A stretch of 64,000 bases of DNA from a virus, in the IMG/VR virus record IMGVR_UViG_3300036792_000096, positions 1-64,000 of that record. The stretch is one strand, 5' to 3'. Position 1 is the first letter of the stretch; each line of letters starts with the position of its first letter. The notes under the pieces are model-generated. The model did not search any database and had not been told where the DNA came from. It saw only the letters and a list, made by a program, of their open reading frames with translations. The position numbers and the translations under genes were made by a program. Below are positions 37,232 through 44,183 of this stretch, one piece after another.

Positions 37232-37713
37232 GGCACTAGGCCCTTGGCGACCTTCACTGCCTCGGACACGGCACCAAACACACGTGCGACTTCCTGCTTG
37301 GGGTCGGGAGGCTCCCAGTGGTTCAGTGGGACCACGGAGTGATCCTCTAGGCATTCCCCGACCGCTCTGATCCCGTCCCCGCCCAAGCCGTTGGCGAAGG
37401 GCTTCACCGTGACCGTGATCCGCACCCGGTGCCCACCCTCAAAGGTTCGTGCGATGGGGCCAGCGCAGCACTCCTCAAGGCCCTTCGGGAGACTGGTCAT
37501 GCGGATTGCGCGGATATGCCCGTGGACTTGGGGAAGGTCCGTGAGGTAGAGGTGGAAGCTCGGCTGGTAGAAGGCTGGGTGCGCAGCCTCGTCCAGCATG
37601 GCGTTGAGCAGGCCCCGACGTCGGCTGCGCTTGCGGATCCGCAGGACTCCGAGCTCACCCTCGTACGTGTGGCGCCCAGTCGGTAGCGGCTCGGCGAGAA
37701 GTGGCACGATCAT
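37228..37713 (-). CDS. Hypothetical protein, 161 aa
   Basis: Start ATG at 37713 by 4-bp overlap with upstream gene. VPLLAEPLPTGRHTYEGELGVLRIRKRSRRR, then LYLTDLPQVHGHIRAIRMTSLPKGLEECCAGPIARTFEGGHRVRITVTVKPFANG. Beta-rich. Unrecognised. Confidence 0.7.
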   Translation of the reverse strand: MIVPLLAEPLPTGRHTYEGELGVLRIRKRSRRRGLLNAMLDEAAHPAFYQPSFHLYLTDLPQVHGHIRAIRMTSLPKGLEECCAGPIARTFEGGHRVRITVTVKPFANGLGGDGIRAVGECLEDHSVVPLNHWEPPDPKQEVARVFGAVSEAVKVAKGLVP

Positions 37714-37943
37714 TCCCCCTTCGCTTGCTTGGTCAACTCTCCTACTCTGGTGTGGGAGAGGCCGGTCACTGCTGCGATCTGGCGGATGCTCATGCCGGCG
37801 CCCTTCATGGTGTGGAGATCCTGAGCCCTCGCCGCTCGGAGCTCGGTCAGCGACTCCTCGGCGTAGGCGATGGCCCGCTCCCGTGCCCTCCACGCGTCGA
37901 GGTCGATGGGGAGATCTACGGAGGTGCGGACCGTGACCTTCAC
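37710..37943 (-). CDS. Small HTH protein, 77 aa
   Basis: GTG at 37943 overlaps the upstream stop. C-terminal HTH: MSIRQIAAVTGLSHTRVGELTKQAKG (sigma/resolvase-like HTH). N-terminal VKVTVRTSVDLPIDLDAWRARERAIAYAEESLTELRAARAQDL is helical. Likely a DNA-binding protein controlling its own operon. Confidence 0.75.
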   Translation of the reverse strand: MKVTVRTSVDLPIDLDAWRARERAIAYAEESLTELRAARAQDLHTMKGAGMSIRQIAAVTGLSHTRVGELTKQAKGE

Positions 37944-38182
37944 GGGGTGTCTCCGTACAACGCCTGAACGAGATCCTTCTCCGGGATCTCCAGTGCCTGA
38001 AGGAACTCCCACAGGGGAATCTGCACGCTTTCGATGTCTACAATGTGGTCATAGTGTCCCGAGATACTCAGGAGCCGAGATCGCTTGGTGTAGTGGATCC
38101 GCACCCCTGATTCAGCGCCGCCGGTCAGGACGGTCTGCTTCTCGGACTTGCACCATCCAAGACTGCTGGGTTCGGTTCTCAC
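37940..38182 (-). CDS. Hypothetical protein, 80 aa
   Basis: GTG at 38182 preceded by GGAGG at proper spacing; TTG at 38188 is the less likely alternative. IHYTKRSRLLSISGHYDHIVDIESVQIPLWEFLQALEIPEKDLVQALYG. Unrecognised. Confidence 0.65.
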   Translation of the reverse strand: MRTEPSSLGWCKSEKQTVLTGGAESGVRIHYTKRSRLLSISGHYDHIVDIESVQIPLWEFLQALEIPEKDLVQALYGDTP

Positions 38183-38364
38183 TGCCAAACCTCCTCTCCG
38201 GTTCTAACGAGCTGACCCGCCTCATGTCGGGCGAGGATGACGCGAAGCTCGGCAGCGATGCTCTCAAGAGTCTCTGCTGCGTCGCGGATCTCCTCAGCCG
38301 TGGGGCTATTGGCAAGCGTCACCGAGATCTCCTGCACGCTACGGCTGATACCGTTGTCAGCCAT
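38179..38364 (-). CDS. First gene of second leftward operon, 61 aa
   Basis: ATG at 38364. Helical: SVQEISVTLANSPTAEEIRDAAETLESIAAELRVILARHE, probably a dimeric helical hairpin. Follows the promoter at 38400-38428. Unknown function. Confidence 0.7.
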   Translation of the reverse strand: MADNGISRSVQEISVTLANSPTAEEIRDAAETLESIAAELRVILARHEAGQLVRTGEEVWQ

Positions 38365-38399
38365 CCGACTCTCCTCTCTGTGTGCTCCTGACAAGACAC

Positions 38400-38428
38400 A
38401 GTGTACACTTCTGCGGACGCTCTGGCAA
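38400..38428 (-). promoter_or_regulatory. Promoter of second leftward operon
   Basis: Minus strand -35 TTGCCA (38423-38428), 17-bp spacer, -10 TACACT (38400-38405). Drives the six-gene operon ending in the 3D-domain gene. Confidence 0.8.
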
Positions 38429-38446
38429 TAGCCTAGGACACAATTC

Positions 38447-38460
38447 CTGTCCGTGGACAG
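38447..38460. promoter_or_regulatory. Perfect inverted repeat CTGTCC-GT-GGACAG
   Basis: 14-bp palindrome between divergent transcripts. Its right half contains TGGACA, which with TACGAT at 38478-38483 (18-bp spacer) could be the rightward promoter, so it may be an operator. TSS would fall close to ATG 38495. Confidence 0.6.
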
Positions 38461-38494
38461 AACGTCGCTGGAAGTCGTACGATATGCGCCACTC

Positions 38495-38701
38495 ATGACC
38501 CGCTTGCTTGGCGTCCCCGAGACCTGCCCCCACTGCCGCCAACCGACGCATGGGATCCTGTTCTGCGCCTGTGGGCGCCTCACGACAGAACGGGCCAAAC
38601 CCGACCGTCAGGGCTACCGGGAGCGTAAGGCTGGCGGTAGGAGCCGGGATTCCAGCCCCAAGGCCGTAGCCCGACGTCGGTCCAAGTTGGCGGGGGCGTA
38701 G
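38495..38701 (+). CDS. Zn-finger protein, 68 aa
   Basis: ATG at 38495 is a few bases after the expected start site; a GTG at 38453 would lie within the candidate -35, so it is less likely. CPHCRQPTHGILFCACGRLTTERAKPDR forms a two-knuckle zinc site, followed by a very basic tail (RERKAGGRSRDSSPKAVARRR). Likely binds nucleic acid. Confidence 0.6.
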   Translation: MTRLLGVPETCPHCRQPTHGILFCACGRLTTERAKPDRQGYRERKAGGRSRDSSPKAVARRRSKLAGA

Positions 38702-39010
38702 ATGGCGCTGCGCAGCATCGTGGACGAGTTCGTATGCGGGCCGAGCGGCATTGATCCCGGCTGCCCCTTCTGCGACGGCACCGGGACCGTCTGCGAGGAT
38801 CACCCCGAGCGTCCATGGCACGGCACCGCTGGGGAGGATGTCGGTTGTCCGTGTCACCAAGCCGGGATGCCCTGCAAGGACGGCCGTAAGCTGCTCGGCT
38901 CGCTTGACGGGCTGGCGCGGGAAGGCAGTCGGACGTATGTTCCGTACCCAGACTCCCCGACTGTTCCGGTAGGGGGCTACAACGACGCCAATCTCAGTGG
39001 TAAGCCATGA
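38702..39010 (+). CDS. Cys-rich Zn protein, 102 aa
   Basis: ATG immediately after the previous stop. CPFCDGTGTVCEDHPERPWHG ... CPCHQAGMPCKDG is the common actinophage signature of a small DnaJ-like zinc protein. Unknown function, frequently found beside terminase or methyltransferase genes in phages. Confidence 0.75.
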   Translation: MALRSIVDEFVCGPSGIDPGCPFCDGTGTVCEDHPERPWHGTAGEDVGCPCHQAGMPCKDGRKLLGSLDGLAREGSRTYVPYPDSPTVPVGGYNDANLSGKP

Positions 39011-39351
39011 GCGAGGTGCTCGCAGAGCCGACAAACCTCCAATGCGTCTGGTCCACCCCCGACTGCCCCATCCCGCCCGGGACCGTCCTGACCGCTCTCC
39101 CACCGCTCGAGGGCTCGCTCAGGGACGCCTATGACCTCGTGGTCGCCCTTGTGTGGGCCTATCCCCACCGTGGCGCGTCGCACCGAGAGATTGCCGTGGG
39201 GCTGGGGTGCTCCTCGAGCGCCGCTCACGGTTGGGTTGCCGAGTTGCGGAGGCTGGGATACCTCACCGCCGGTCACGCCGTAGGCCGGTCGGGGAACAGG
39301 GCTCCGAACACCATCCGGCCGGCGGTAGTCCCGCACCGAGCCAGTGCCTAA
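39007..39351 (+). CDS. Winged-helix DNA-binding protein, 114 aa
   Basis: ATG overlap start. YDLVVALVWAYPHRGASHREIAVGLGCSSSAAHGWVAELRRLGYL is a helix-turn-helix followed by a wing. Precedes the ParB-methyltransferase fusion by 5 bp. Could regulate the late operon or help the terminase. Confidence 0.7.
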   Translation: MSEVLAEPTNLQCVWSTPDCPIPPGTVLTALPPLEGSLRDAYDLVVALVWAYPHRGASHREIAVGLGCSSSAAHGWVAELRRLGYLTAGHAVGRSGNRAPNTIRPAVVPHRASA

Positions 39352-39356
39352 CTGAC

Positions 39357-41033
39357 GTGCCCCCCGAACCGTGGCGTAACCGGATCGTCGGCGAGGGCGA
39401 GGAAGCGCCTGACCAGCTTCTAGCCAACCCGTTCAACTTCCGCATCCACCCCAAGGCACAGCAGGACGGTGTAAGCGGGTCTCTGAACGATCTAGGCTGG
39501 ATACAGCGGATTATCGTCAACCGGGCCACCGGCCATGTCATTGACGGTCACGCCCGGGTAGAACTCGCAATCAGCCGTGGTGAGCCGTCGGTGCCTGTCG
39601 TCTACGTAGACGTGACGCCGGAAGAGGAGCGCAAGGCCCTAGCCGTGTTCGACGCCCTCGGTGCCTTGGCTGCCATCGACGGCCCGAAGCTGGGTGAGTT
39701 GCTCGCCTCCATCTCCACCGAAGACCCGGATCTGGAGCGGATGCTGACGGATCTGGCTGGGGCCAATGGTGTGACCTTCGGAATGGGAGGCCGAGAACCG
39801 GAGGCGGACAACCTAGAGCAAGAGGTAGCCCGCGCAACCCTAGCGGAGCGGTTTCTCATCCCGCCCTTCTCCGTCCTTGACGCCCGACAGGGGTACTGGC
39901 AGGAACGTAAGCGAGCGTGGCTCGCCCTTGGTATCCGGTCTGAGTTGGGGCGTGGGGAGACCCTGACGTATGTGGGCCGGGAGGACGAGACAGGAGAATC
40001 CGACGCGACGTGTCGTCCAGTGTCTCGTCCTCCCGGCCCACAGCGAAACGGCCAAGTGAGTCCAGGCGGGTCGCCGGGCGCGGCGACCCGCCTCAATCAG
40101 AACGGCAAGACGGAGCGGGGCGATGGCGCTGGACACCCGCTTACGTACAAGGGGCAGGAGTCGCTCCATGTGAACGAACCCGGATCGCGTTCAGCGACTC
40201 CTGCCCCTTCCCGTCGCATGACCTACGCTACGGGCTCTGCGGAGGACTTCACATCTCAGCGCATCCTTGAGCAGGTCCCTGCTCAAGGATCAGGAACGTC
40301 CATCTTCGATCCCGTGCTGTGCGAGGTGGTCTATCGCTGGTTCTGCCCGCCCGGGGGGCGTGTGCTGGACCCCTTCGCCGGGGGTAGCGTCCGTGGTGTT
40401 GTGGCGTCTCTTCTTGGGCGCTCGTACACGGGCATCGACCTATCCGAGGCACAGGTAGTGGCCAACAGAGGGCAAGGGGAGGCTCTCTGTTCACGTTCGC
40501 TAGATAGTGCAGTGGCACCTATGCCGCGGTGGTTCATGGGTGATAGCAGCAACATTGCCGCGGACTGGCCTCCGTCCGATGCCATGTTCGATCTCGTGTT
40601 CTCCTGCCCGCCGTACTTTGACCTTGAGGTTTACACGGATTCGCCTGCTGACCTCTCACAGGCACCCGACTATGAGGCGTTCGTGGATGCGCTGGGCACC
40701 ATCCTCACCGCCTCTGCTGGCCGACTCGCCGATGATCGGTTCGTGGTGTTGGTCATGGGAGAGGCCCGCAACGGGCGGGGCGACCTGTACGGGCTTGTGC
40801 CGGGCACCGTCAAGGCCGCCGGGCGAGCGGGGCTGACGTACTACAACGAGGCGATTCTTGTGACGATGGTCGGGTCGCTGCCGCTCCGGGTCGGGCGGGC
40901 CTTCCCCGTCTCTCGGAAGCTTGGGCGTACTCACCAAACCGTTCTCGTGTTCGTTAAGGGGGACGCTACCCGGGCCGCGGCTGCATGCGGTCATGTAGAG
41001 GTGGGGGATGTACCCGAGAGCGTCAACGCATGA
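39357..41033 (+). CDS. ParB-domain/DNA methyltransferase fusion, 558 aa
   Basis: GTG start after the previous stop. N-terminal ParB/Srx-like domain (FRIHPKAQQDGVSGSLNDLGWIQ, VNRATGHVIDGHARVELA, VYVDVTPEEERKALAVFDAL; residues 25-130). A long linker (about 170-310) contains five perfect inverted repeats at DNA level. C-terminal methyltransferase: FDPVLCEVVYRWFCPPGGRVLDPFAGGSVRGVVASLLGRSYTGIDLS (motif I) and FDLVFSCPPYFDLEVY (motif IV, CPPY). I-before-IV is the alpha/gamma order. Common in actinophages next to terminase; may modify genome before packaging. Confidence 0.92.
   Translation: MPPEPWRNRIVGEGEEAPDQLLANPFNFRIHPKAQQDGVSGSLNDLGWIQRIIVNRATGHVIDGHARVELAISRGEPSVPVVYVDVTPEEERKALAVFDALGALAAIDGPKLGELLASISTEDPDLERMLTDLAGANGVTFGMGGREPEADNLEQEVARATLAERFLIPPFSVLDARQGYWQERKRAWLALGIRSELGRGETLTYVGREDETGESDATCRPVSRPPGPQRNGQVSPGGSPGAATRLNQNGKTERGDGAGHPLTYKGQESLHVNEPGSRSATPAPSRRMTYATGSAEDFTSQRILEQVPAQGSGTSIFDPVLCEVVYRWFCPPGGRVLDPFAGGSVRGVVASLLGRSYTGIDLSEAQVVANRGQGEALCSRSLDSAVAPMPRWFMGDSSNIAADWPPSDAMFDLVFSCPPYFDLEVYTDSPADLSQAPDYEAFVDALGTILTASAGRLADDRFVVLVMGEARNGRGDLYGLVPGTVKAAGRAGLTYYNEAILVTMVGSLPLRVGRAFPVSRKLGRTHQTVLVFVKGDATRAAAACGHVEVGDVPESVNA
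39911..39925. repeat. Short inverted repeat GCGAGC-GTG-GCTCGC
   Basis: 6-bp arms; first of a series in the linker of the ParB-methyltransferase. Alone it could be chance. Confidence 0.5.
39971..40042. repeat. Perfect inverted repeat, 22-bp arms, in ParB-methyltransferase
   Basis: Arms 39971-39992 and 40021-40042 are exact reverse complements (left arm includes GGGCCGGGAGGACGAGAC), 28-base loop. Frame remains open across it. Confidence 0.92.
40064..40093. repeat. Perfect inverted repeat, 13-bp arms, in ParB-methyltransferase
   Basis: AGGCGGGTCGCCG at 40064-40076 and its complement at 40081-40093, 4-base loop. Confidence 0.88.
40149..40209. repeat. Perfect inverted repeat, 17-bp arms, in ParB-methyltransferase
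   Basis: AAGGGGCAGGAGTCGCT at 40149-40165 and its complement at 40193-40209, 27-base spacing. A smaller TGAACG/CGTTCA pair is nested inside. Confidence 0.9.
40263..40290. repeat. Perfect inverted repeat, 12-bp arms, in ParB-methyltransferase
   Basis: ATCCTTGAGCAG at 40263-40274 and its complement at 40279-40290, 4-base loop. Directly before the methyltransferase domain begins. Confidence 0.88.
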
Positions 41034-41530
41034 CCACTCCCACTCGGACGCCCCTCGCCGTCGTCGGGACAACCAAAGGACAGGACAAATCAGGCAACAC
41101 GTCCGCGGCCTCTCGTCGCCAGATTGAAGCTGCCGAGAAGCAGCGACAAGCCGTAGCCCTTCGCCACCACGGGGCAACCTTCCAGCAGATCGCAGACCAA
41201 CTTGGCTACACCAACCCGTCGGCCGCCCGCAAAGCCTTCCTCAAGGCCCTCGAGCGCTGGGGTGTGGAGGATGTCACCGACCTGCGCGCCGCCGAGGTGG
41301 CCCGGCTGGACTCCTACCTCCTTGTCGTCGCCACGAAGGTCAAGGCGGGTGAACTGAAGGCCGTTGAGACCGCACTCAAGATCAGCGAGCGCCGTGCGAA
41401 ACTCTTGGGTCTAGACCAGCCTACAAAGGTGGTCATCACCGAGGATCTCTTGGAGGCCGAGCGTGACAAGCTCCGTGAGCGGGTCGCCACGCTCCGTGTC
41501 GTCGGAGGAGCGTCGTCTAGCGCTCCTTGA
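41030..41530 (+). CDS. Terminase small subunit, 166 aa
   Basis: ATG at 41030 overlaps the previous stop. HTH: QRQAVALRHHGATFQQIADQLGYTNPSAARKAFLKALERWG, then oligomerisation helices (EVARLDSYLLVVATKVKAGELKAVETALKISERRAKLLGL). This is the actinophage small-terminase layout (DNA recognition HTH plus helical core). It overlaps the large subunit gene by about 68 bp. Recognises pac/cos and loads the motor. Confidence 0.87.
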   Translation: MTTPTRTPLAVVGTTKGQDKSGNTSAASRRQIEAAEKQRQAVALRHHGATFQQIADQLGYTNPSAARKAFLKALERWGVEDVTDLRAAEVARLDSYLLVVATKVKAGELKAVETALKISERRAKLLGLDQPTKVVITEDLLEAERDKLRERVATLRVVGGASSSAP

Positions 41531-42995
41531 CGAGATCGCAGCGCTTCAGGCCGAGGAGCGGGCGCTACTGGCCGAAGCGGAGGTCACGAGGTTCTCCGGA
41601 TACCGGGACCACCCTGTGGAGTTCGTCCGGGAGGTTCTCCGGGAGGAGATGTGGAGCAAGCAGGAAGAAATCCTCCGCTCCGTCTACCGGGATCGCCGAA
41701 CCATCGTCAGTGCCTGTTTCGCTTCAGGGAAGACGTGGATAGCGGCCCGCCTCCTCGCGCAGTGGATCTCGACCGATCCTGGTGCGATCGCCATCACGAC
41801 CGCCTCCGTCGGCCGGCAGGTAGCAGGACAGCTCTGGGGCGAGGTCCGCAACCTCTGGCGACGAGGAGTGACGCTGCCGGGCCAACTGGACCCCGCGCCC
41901 GGTGTCTCGCTTCCTGGGGATCTGCTCCCGAAGGCCCCTGAATGGATGGTGACGCCGGGCAGGAACTTCGCCATGGGCTTCAGCACGAACGACCCCAACC
42001 GCTTCTCTGGCTGGCACGGGGGGCGTGTCCTCGTGATCCTGGACGAGGCCGAGGGTATTGACGATGACCTGTGGGACATCATGGAAGGCCAACTCTCCAC
42101 AGGTGACACGGCCGTCCTGGCGCTCGGGAACCCCGACCCGGAGGGCATCCTCGGTGGCTTCCAGCACGCAGCATCTTCTCCGCTCTGGCACCACATCACG
42201 ATCAGCGCCTTCGACACGCCGAACCTGATCGCCGGCCGGGACGACGTGGCTCCCTACCTCGTGACCCGTCGCTGGGTGGAGGAACGCCGGCAGGAGTGGG
42301 GCGAGGACGACCCTCGGTGGATCACGAAGGTGCTCGGCCAGTTCGTGGAGGGCTCCGCGGCCAAGCACGTCATTCCTCTGTCGTGGTTCGAGCGGGCCGT
42401 GGACCGGCCCGGCGTGACGGCGGTGACTGAGAAGCCAGTGACGGGTTTGGACATAGCCCGGTTCGGCACCGACGACAGCGCCATTGTGATCCGTCAGGGT
42501 CCCCTCGTGCTCCACATGGAGCGCAAACACGGGTTCTCAGGCCCGGAGGTGGGGGGCTGGGCAATCGCCCGTATGCGCCAGCACGGCTCGGCAGTGGTGA
42601 ACGGTGACAGCGGAGGGCTAGGCGGGCCGGTGCTGGATTTCATCCGTGAGACGCCGGGGATCCGCGTGCAGGACATCAATGCCGGCTCGAGGGCGGACGA
42701 CAACGAGCGGTTCGTGCGCAAGCGGGACGAGCTCTGGTGGGGGGCTCGGGAACGCTTTGAGACCGACCGGATCGTCCTGCCGAGGAAGTTGGGTTCGGAG
42801 GTGGAGATCCTCAAGGGCCAAGTGACTCCGGTCCGCTACTCGTACCGGGTAGACGGCCGGATTGAGGTTGAGTCGAAGGACTCCATGGCGAAGCGGGGCC
42901 TTCCCTCGCCCGACCTCGCCGACGCTCTCTGTCTCGCCTTCATCGCCCCGTGGACGGCCCGCACCAACCTCCGCGACCTCATGGGCGGAGGCTAA
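41463..42995 (+). CDS. Terminase large subunit, 510 aa
   Basis: GTG 41463 (internal GTG 41496 is an alternative). Walker A-like SACFASGKTWIAARLL near residue 83, Walker B VLVILDEAEGIDDDLWDIMEG near 188; C-terminal nuclease with GLDIARFGTDDSAIVIRQG, VNGDSGGLGGPVLDFI and SPDLADALCLAF (Asp triad). Length standard. Packages phage DNA into procapsids and cuts concatemers. Clear tailed-phage hallmark. Confidence 0.93.
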   Translation: MTSSVSGSPRSVSSEERRLALLDEIAALQAEERALLAEAEVTRFSGYRDHPVEFVREVLREEMWSKQEEILRSVYRDRRTIVSACFASGKTWIAARLLAQWISTDPGAIAITTASVGRQVAGQLWGEVRNLWRRGVTLPGQLDPAPGVSLPGDLLPKAPEWMVTPGRNFAMGFSTNDPNRFSGWHGGRVLVILDEAEGIDDDLWDIMEGQLSTGDTAVLALGNPDPEGILGGFQHAASSPLWHHITISAFDTPNLIAGRDDVAPYLVTRRWVEERRQEWGEDDPRWITKVLGQFVEGSAAKHVIPLSWFERAVDRPGVTAVTEKPVTGLDIARFGTDDSAIVIRQGPLVLHMERKHGFSGPEVGGWAIARMRQHGSAVVNGDSGGLGGPVLDFIRETPGIRVQDINAGSRADDNERFVRKRDELWWGARERFETDRIVLPRKLGSEVEILKGQVTPVRYSYRVDGRIEVESKDSMAKRGLPSPDLADALCLAFIAPWTARTNLRDLMGGG

Positions 42996-43260
42996 GACTA
43001 GGATGGAACCTCGCGAAGTCGTATGCTTGGCGATACTTTTCGCGCTCTCGGGTGAGGGAGGAGCTTCAAGGTTGCCGGAACACCCTCGTCCCCTTGACGT
43101 TGCAATCGCGGCCAGAGCCGCGGTGAATGCGCGCCGTAGGCGTTCGCACAGTGTAAAATGGATGGTAGGTAGGAGCCCCGCGTCGTCTGACCGACCGGGG
43201 CCATGGACGAAGCCTCTCAGGAAGGCACCGTCGTGTTACACACTACAGCAGGGTTGCCGC
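42996..43260. other. 265-bp gap after terminase, weak promoter and repeat-motif copy
   Basis: No gene is convincing here, though one frame stays open from 43003. AACCTCGCGAAG at 43008 shares nine bases with the repeat array at the left edge. TAAAAT near 43154 is a possible -10 without a good -35. May hold a promoter for head genes or a packaging or partition site. Confidence 0.35.
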
Positions 43261-43533
43261 GTGGCGAAGTTTAAGCGCGCGGTCAAGCAATGTGAAGGTC
43301 CGCCAGTCTCCGTTGGGTTCAAAGTGTGTCGAGACTGTGGCGAGCATCTATGGATCCAAGACTTCACCACAACTCCGTGGACCAAGGACGGTCGGGGTAA
43401 ATTCTGCTTCGTGTGGGACTTGCCGTGGGCGGTTCCGTCATCGACGGAGGTAGTCGCCAGAGCGATGCGTGTCTGGGTTGCGCCTGTGATTGTGTACAGC
43501 CTCCTGAGTGCGGTCCAAGGGCACTCGGCATGA
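43261..43533 (+). CDS. Small Zn-motif protein, 90 aa
   Basis: GTG 43261 chosen from several in-frame starts. VGFKVCRDCGEHLWIQDFTTTPWTKDGRGKFC reads like the first zinc knuckle of HNH-type proteins (C-x-x-C ... F ... DG ... C), but the tail (VWDLPWAVPSSTEVV) does not carry HNH. May be a decayed HNH fragment. Stop overlaps the next ATG. Confidence 0.5.
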   Translation: MAKFKRAVKQCEGPPVSVGFKVCRDCGEHLWIQDFTTTPWTKDGRGKFCFVWDLPWAVPSSTEVVARAMRVWVAPVIVYSLLSAVQGHSA

Positions 43534-43916
43534 AGCAAGAGGCGCCTACAGCGCTGGATCTCCTACTGGGGTCGCTCGCTGTACTGCGGGCTACACATTT
43601 TCTGATTCATGATCAATGGCCACCTATGGTCCAAGCGCGCAACTGGCTATCGCGGCATGTGGACGAAGAGTCCGTATGGATGGAGTTGTCCCGGTGTTCT
43701 TGGTGTCAAGGATTGTGGATAAGCCCCCTTGTGGCTTTGTCGATAAAGCGATACCCGAGGGTCAGATGGCTGCTGCTGGGGCCGGCGCTCTCGGGCGTGG
43801 TGGGGCTGCTCTCGACGGCTGACAGCGCCTTGGCTCGGATGTGGGCGACCGTGCCAGCAGAGAGGGAGTGGGAGCCTACGGGGCCCGGGGAGTGGAGACG
43901 CAATGCCTCCCTGTGA
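43530..43916 (+). CDS. DUF1360-like phage membrane protein, 128 aa
   Basis: ATG overlap start. LLLGSLAVLRATHFLIHDQWPPMVQARNWL, then ELSRCSWCQGLWISPLVALSI with a CxxC-G-x-W motif and a second TM (LLLGPALSGVVGLLSTA). Matches the layout of DUF1360 phage proteins (R-x-T-H ... D ... R ... C-x-W-C-x-G-x-W). Role in head assembly or lysis unknown. Confidence 0.75.
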   Translation: MKQEAPTALDLLLGSLAVLRATHFLIHDQWPPMVQARNWLSRHVDEESVWMELSRCSWCQGLWISPLVALSIKRYPRVRWLLLGPALSGVVGLLSTADSALARMWATVPAEREWEPTGPGEWRRNASL

Positions 43917-43925
43917 CGCCGTCTG

Positions 43926-44183
43926 ATGGCCGAGGCAGAGAACGGCGCTGGCCCCCTCAGCCTCTCGGCAGCCGAGGCGCTGGGGCTCCTGAGTCTCCAT
44001 TCCAAGGTTCCCGTGGACAGCATGGACCCGGAGGCGCTGGGGGCGGTAGGGCGGATGCACGCCGAGCTCTGGCTTATCATGGAGGACGCCCGTACCTTGC
44101 AGGCCGGCGCCGATGAGGCGACAGGCAATGGCGCTACGCCGAAGCGCAAGCCCCGCTCATCCGTCCTGACGCCTCGCACGTGA
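43926..44183 (+). CDS. Hypothetical protein, 85 aa
   Basis: Helical: LSLSAAEALGLLSLHSKVPVD, EALGAVGRMHAELWLIMEDARTLQ. Lys/Arg tail. Coupled to the portal gene by a GTGA overlap; possible head accessory. Confidence 0.6.
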   Translation: MAEAENGAGPLSLSAAEALGLLSLHSKVPVDSMDPEALGAVGRMHAELWLIMEDARTLQAGADEATGNGATPKRKPRSSVLTPRT

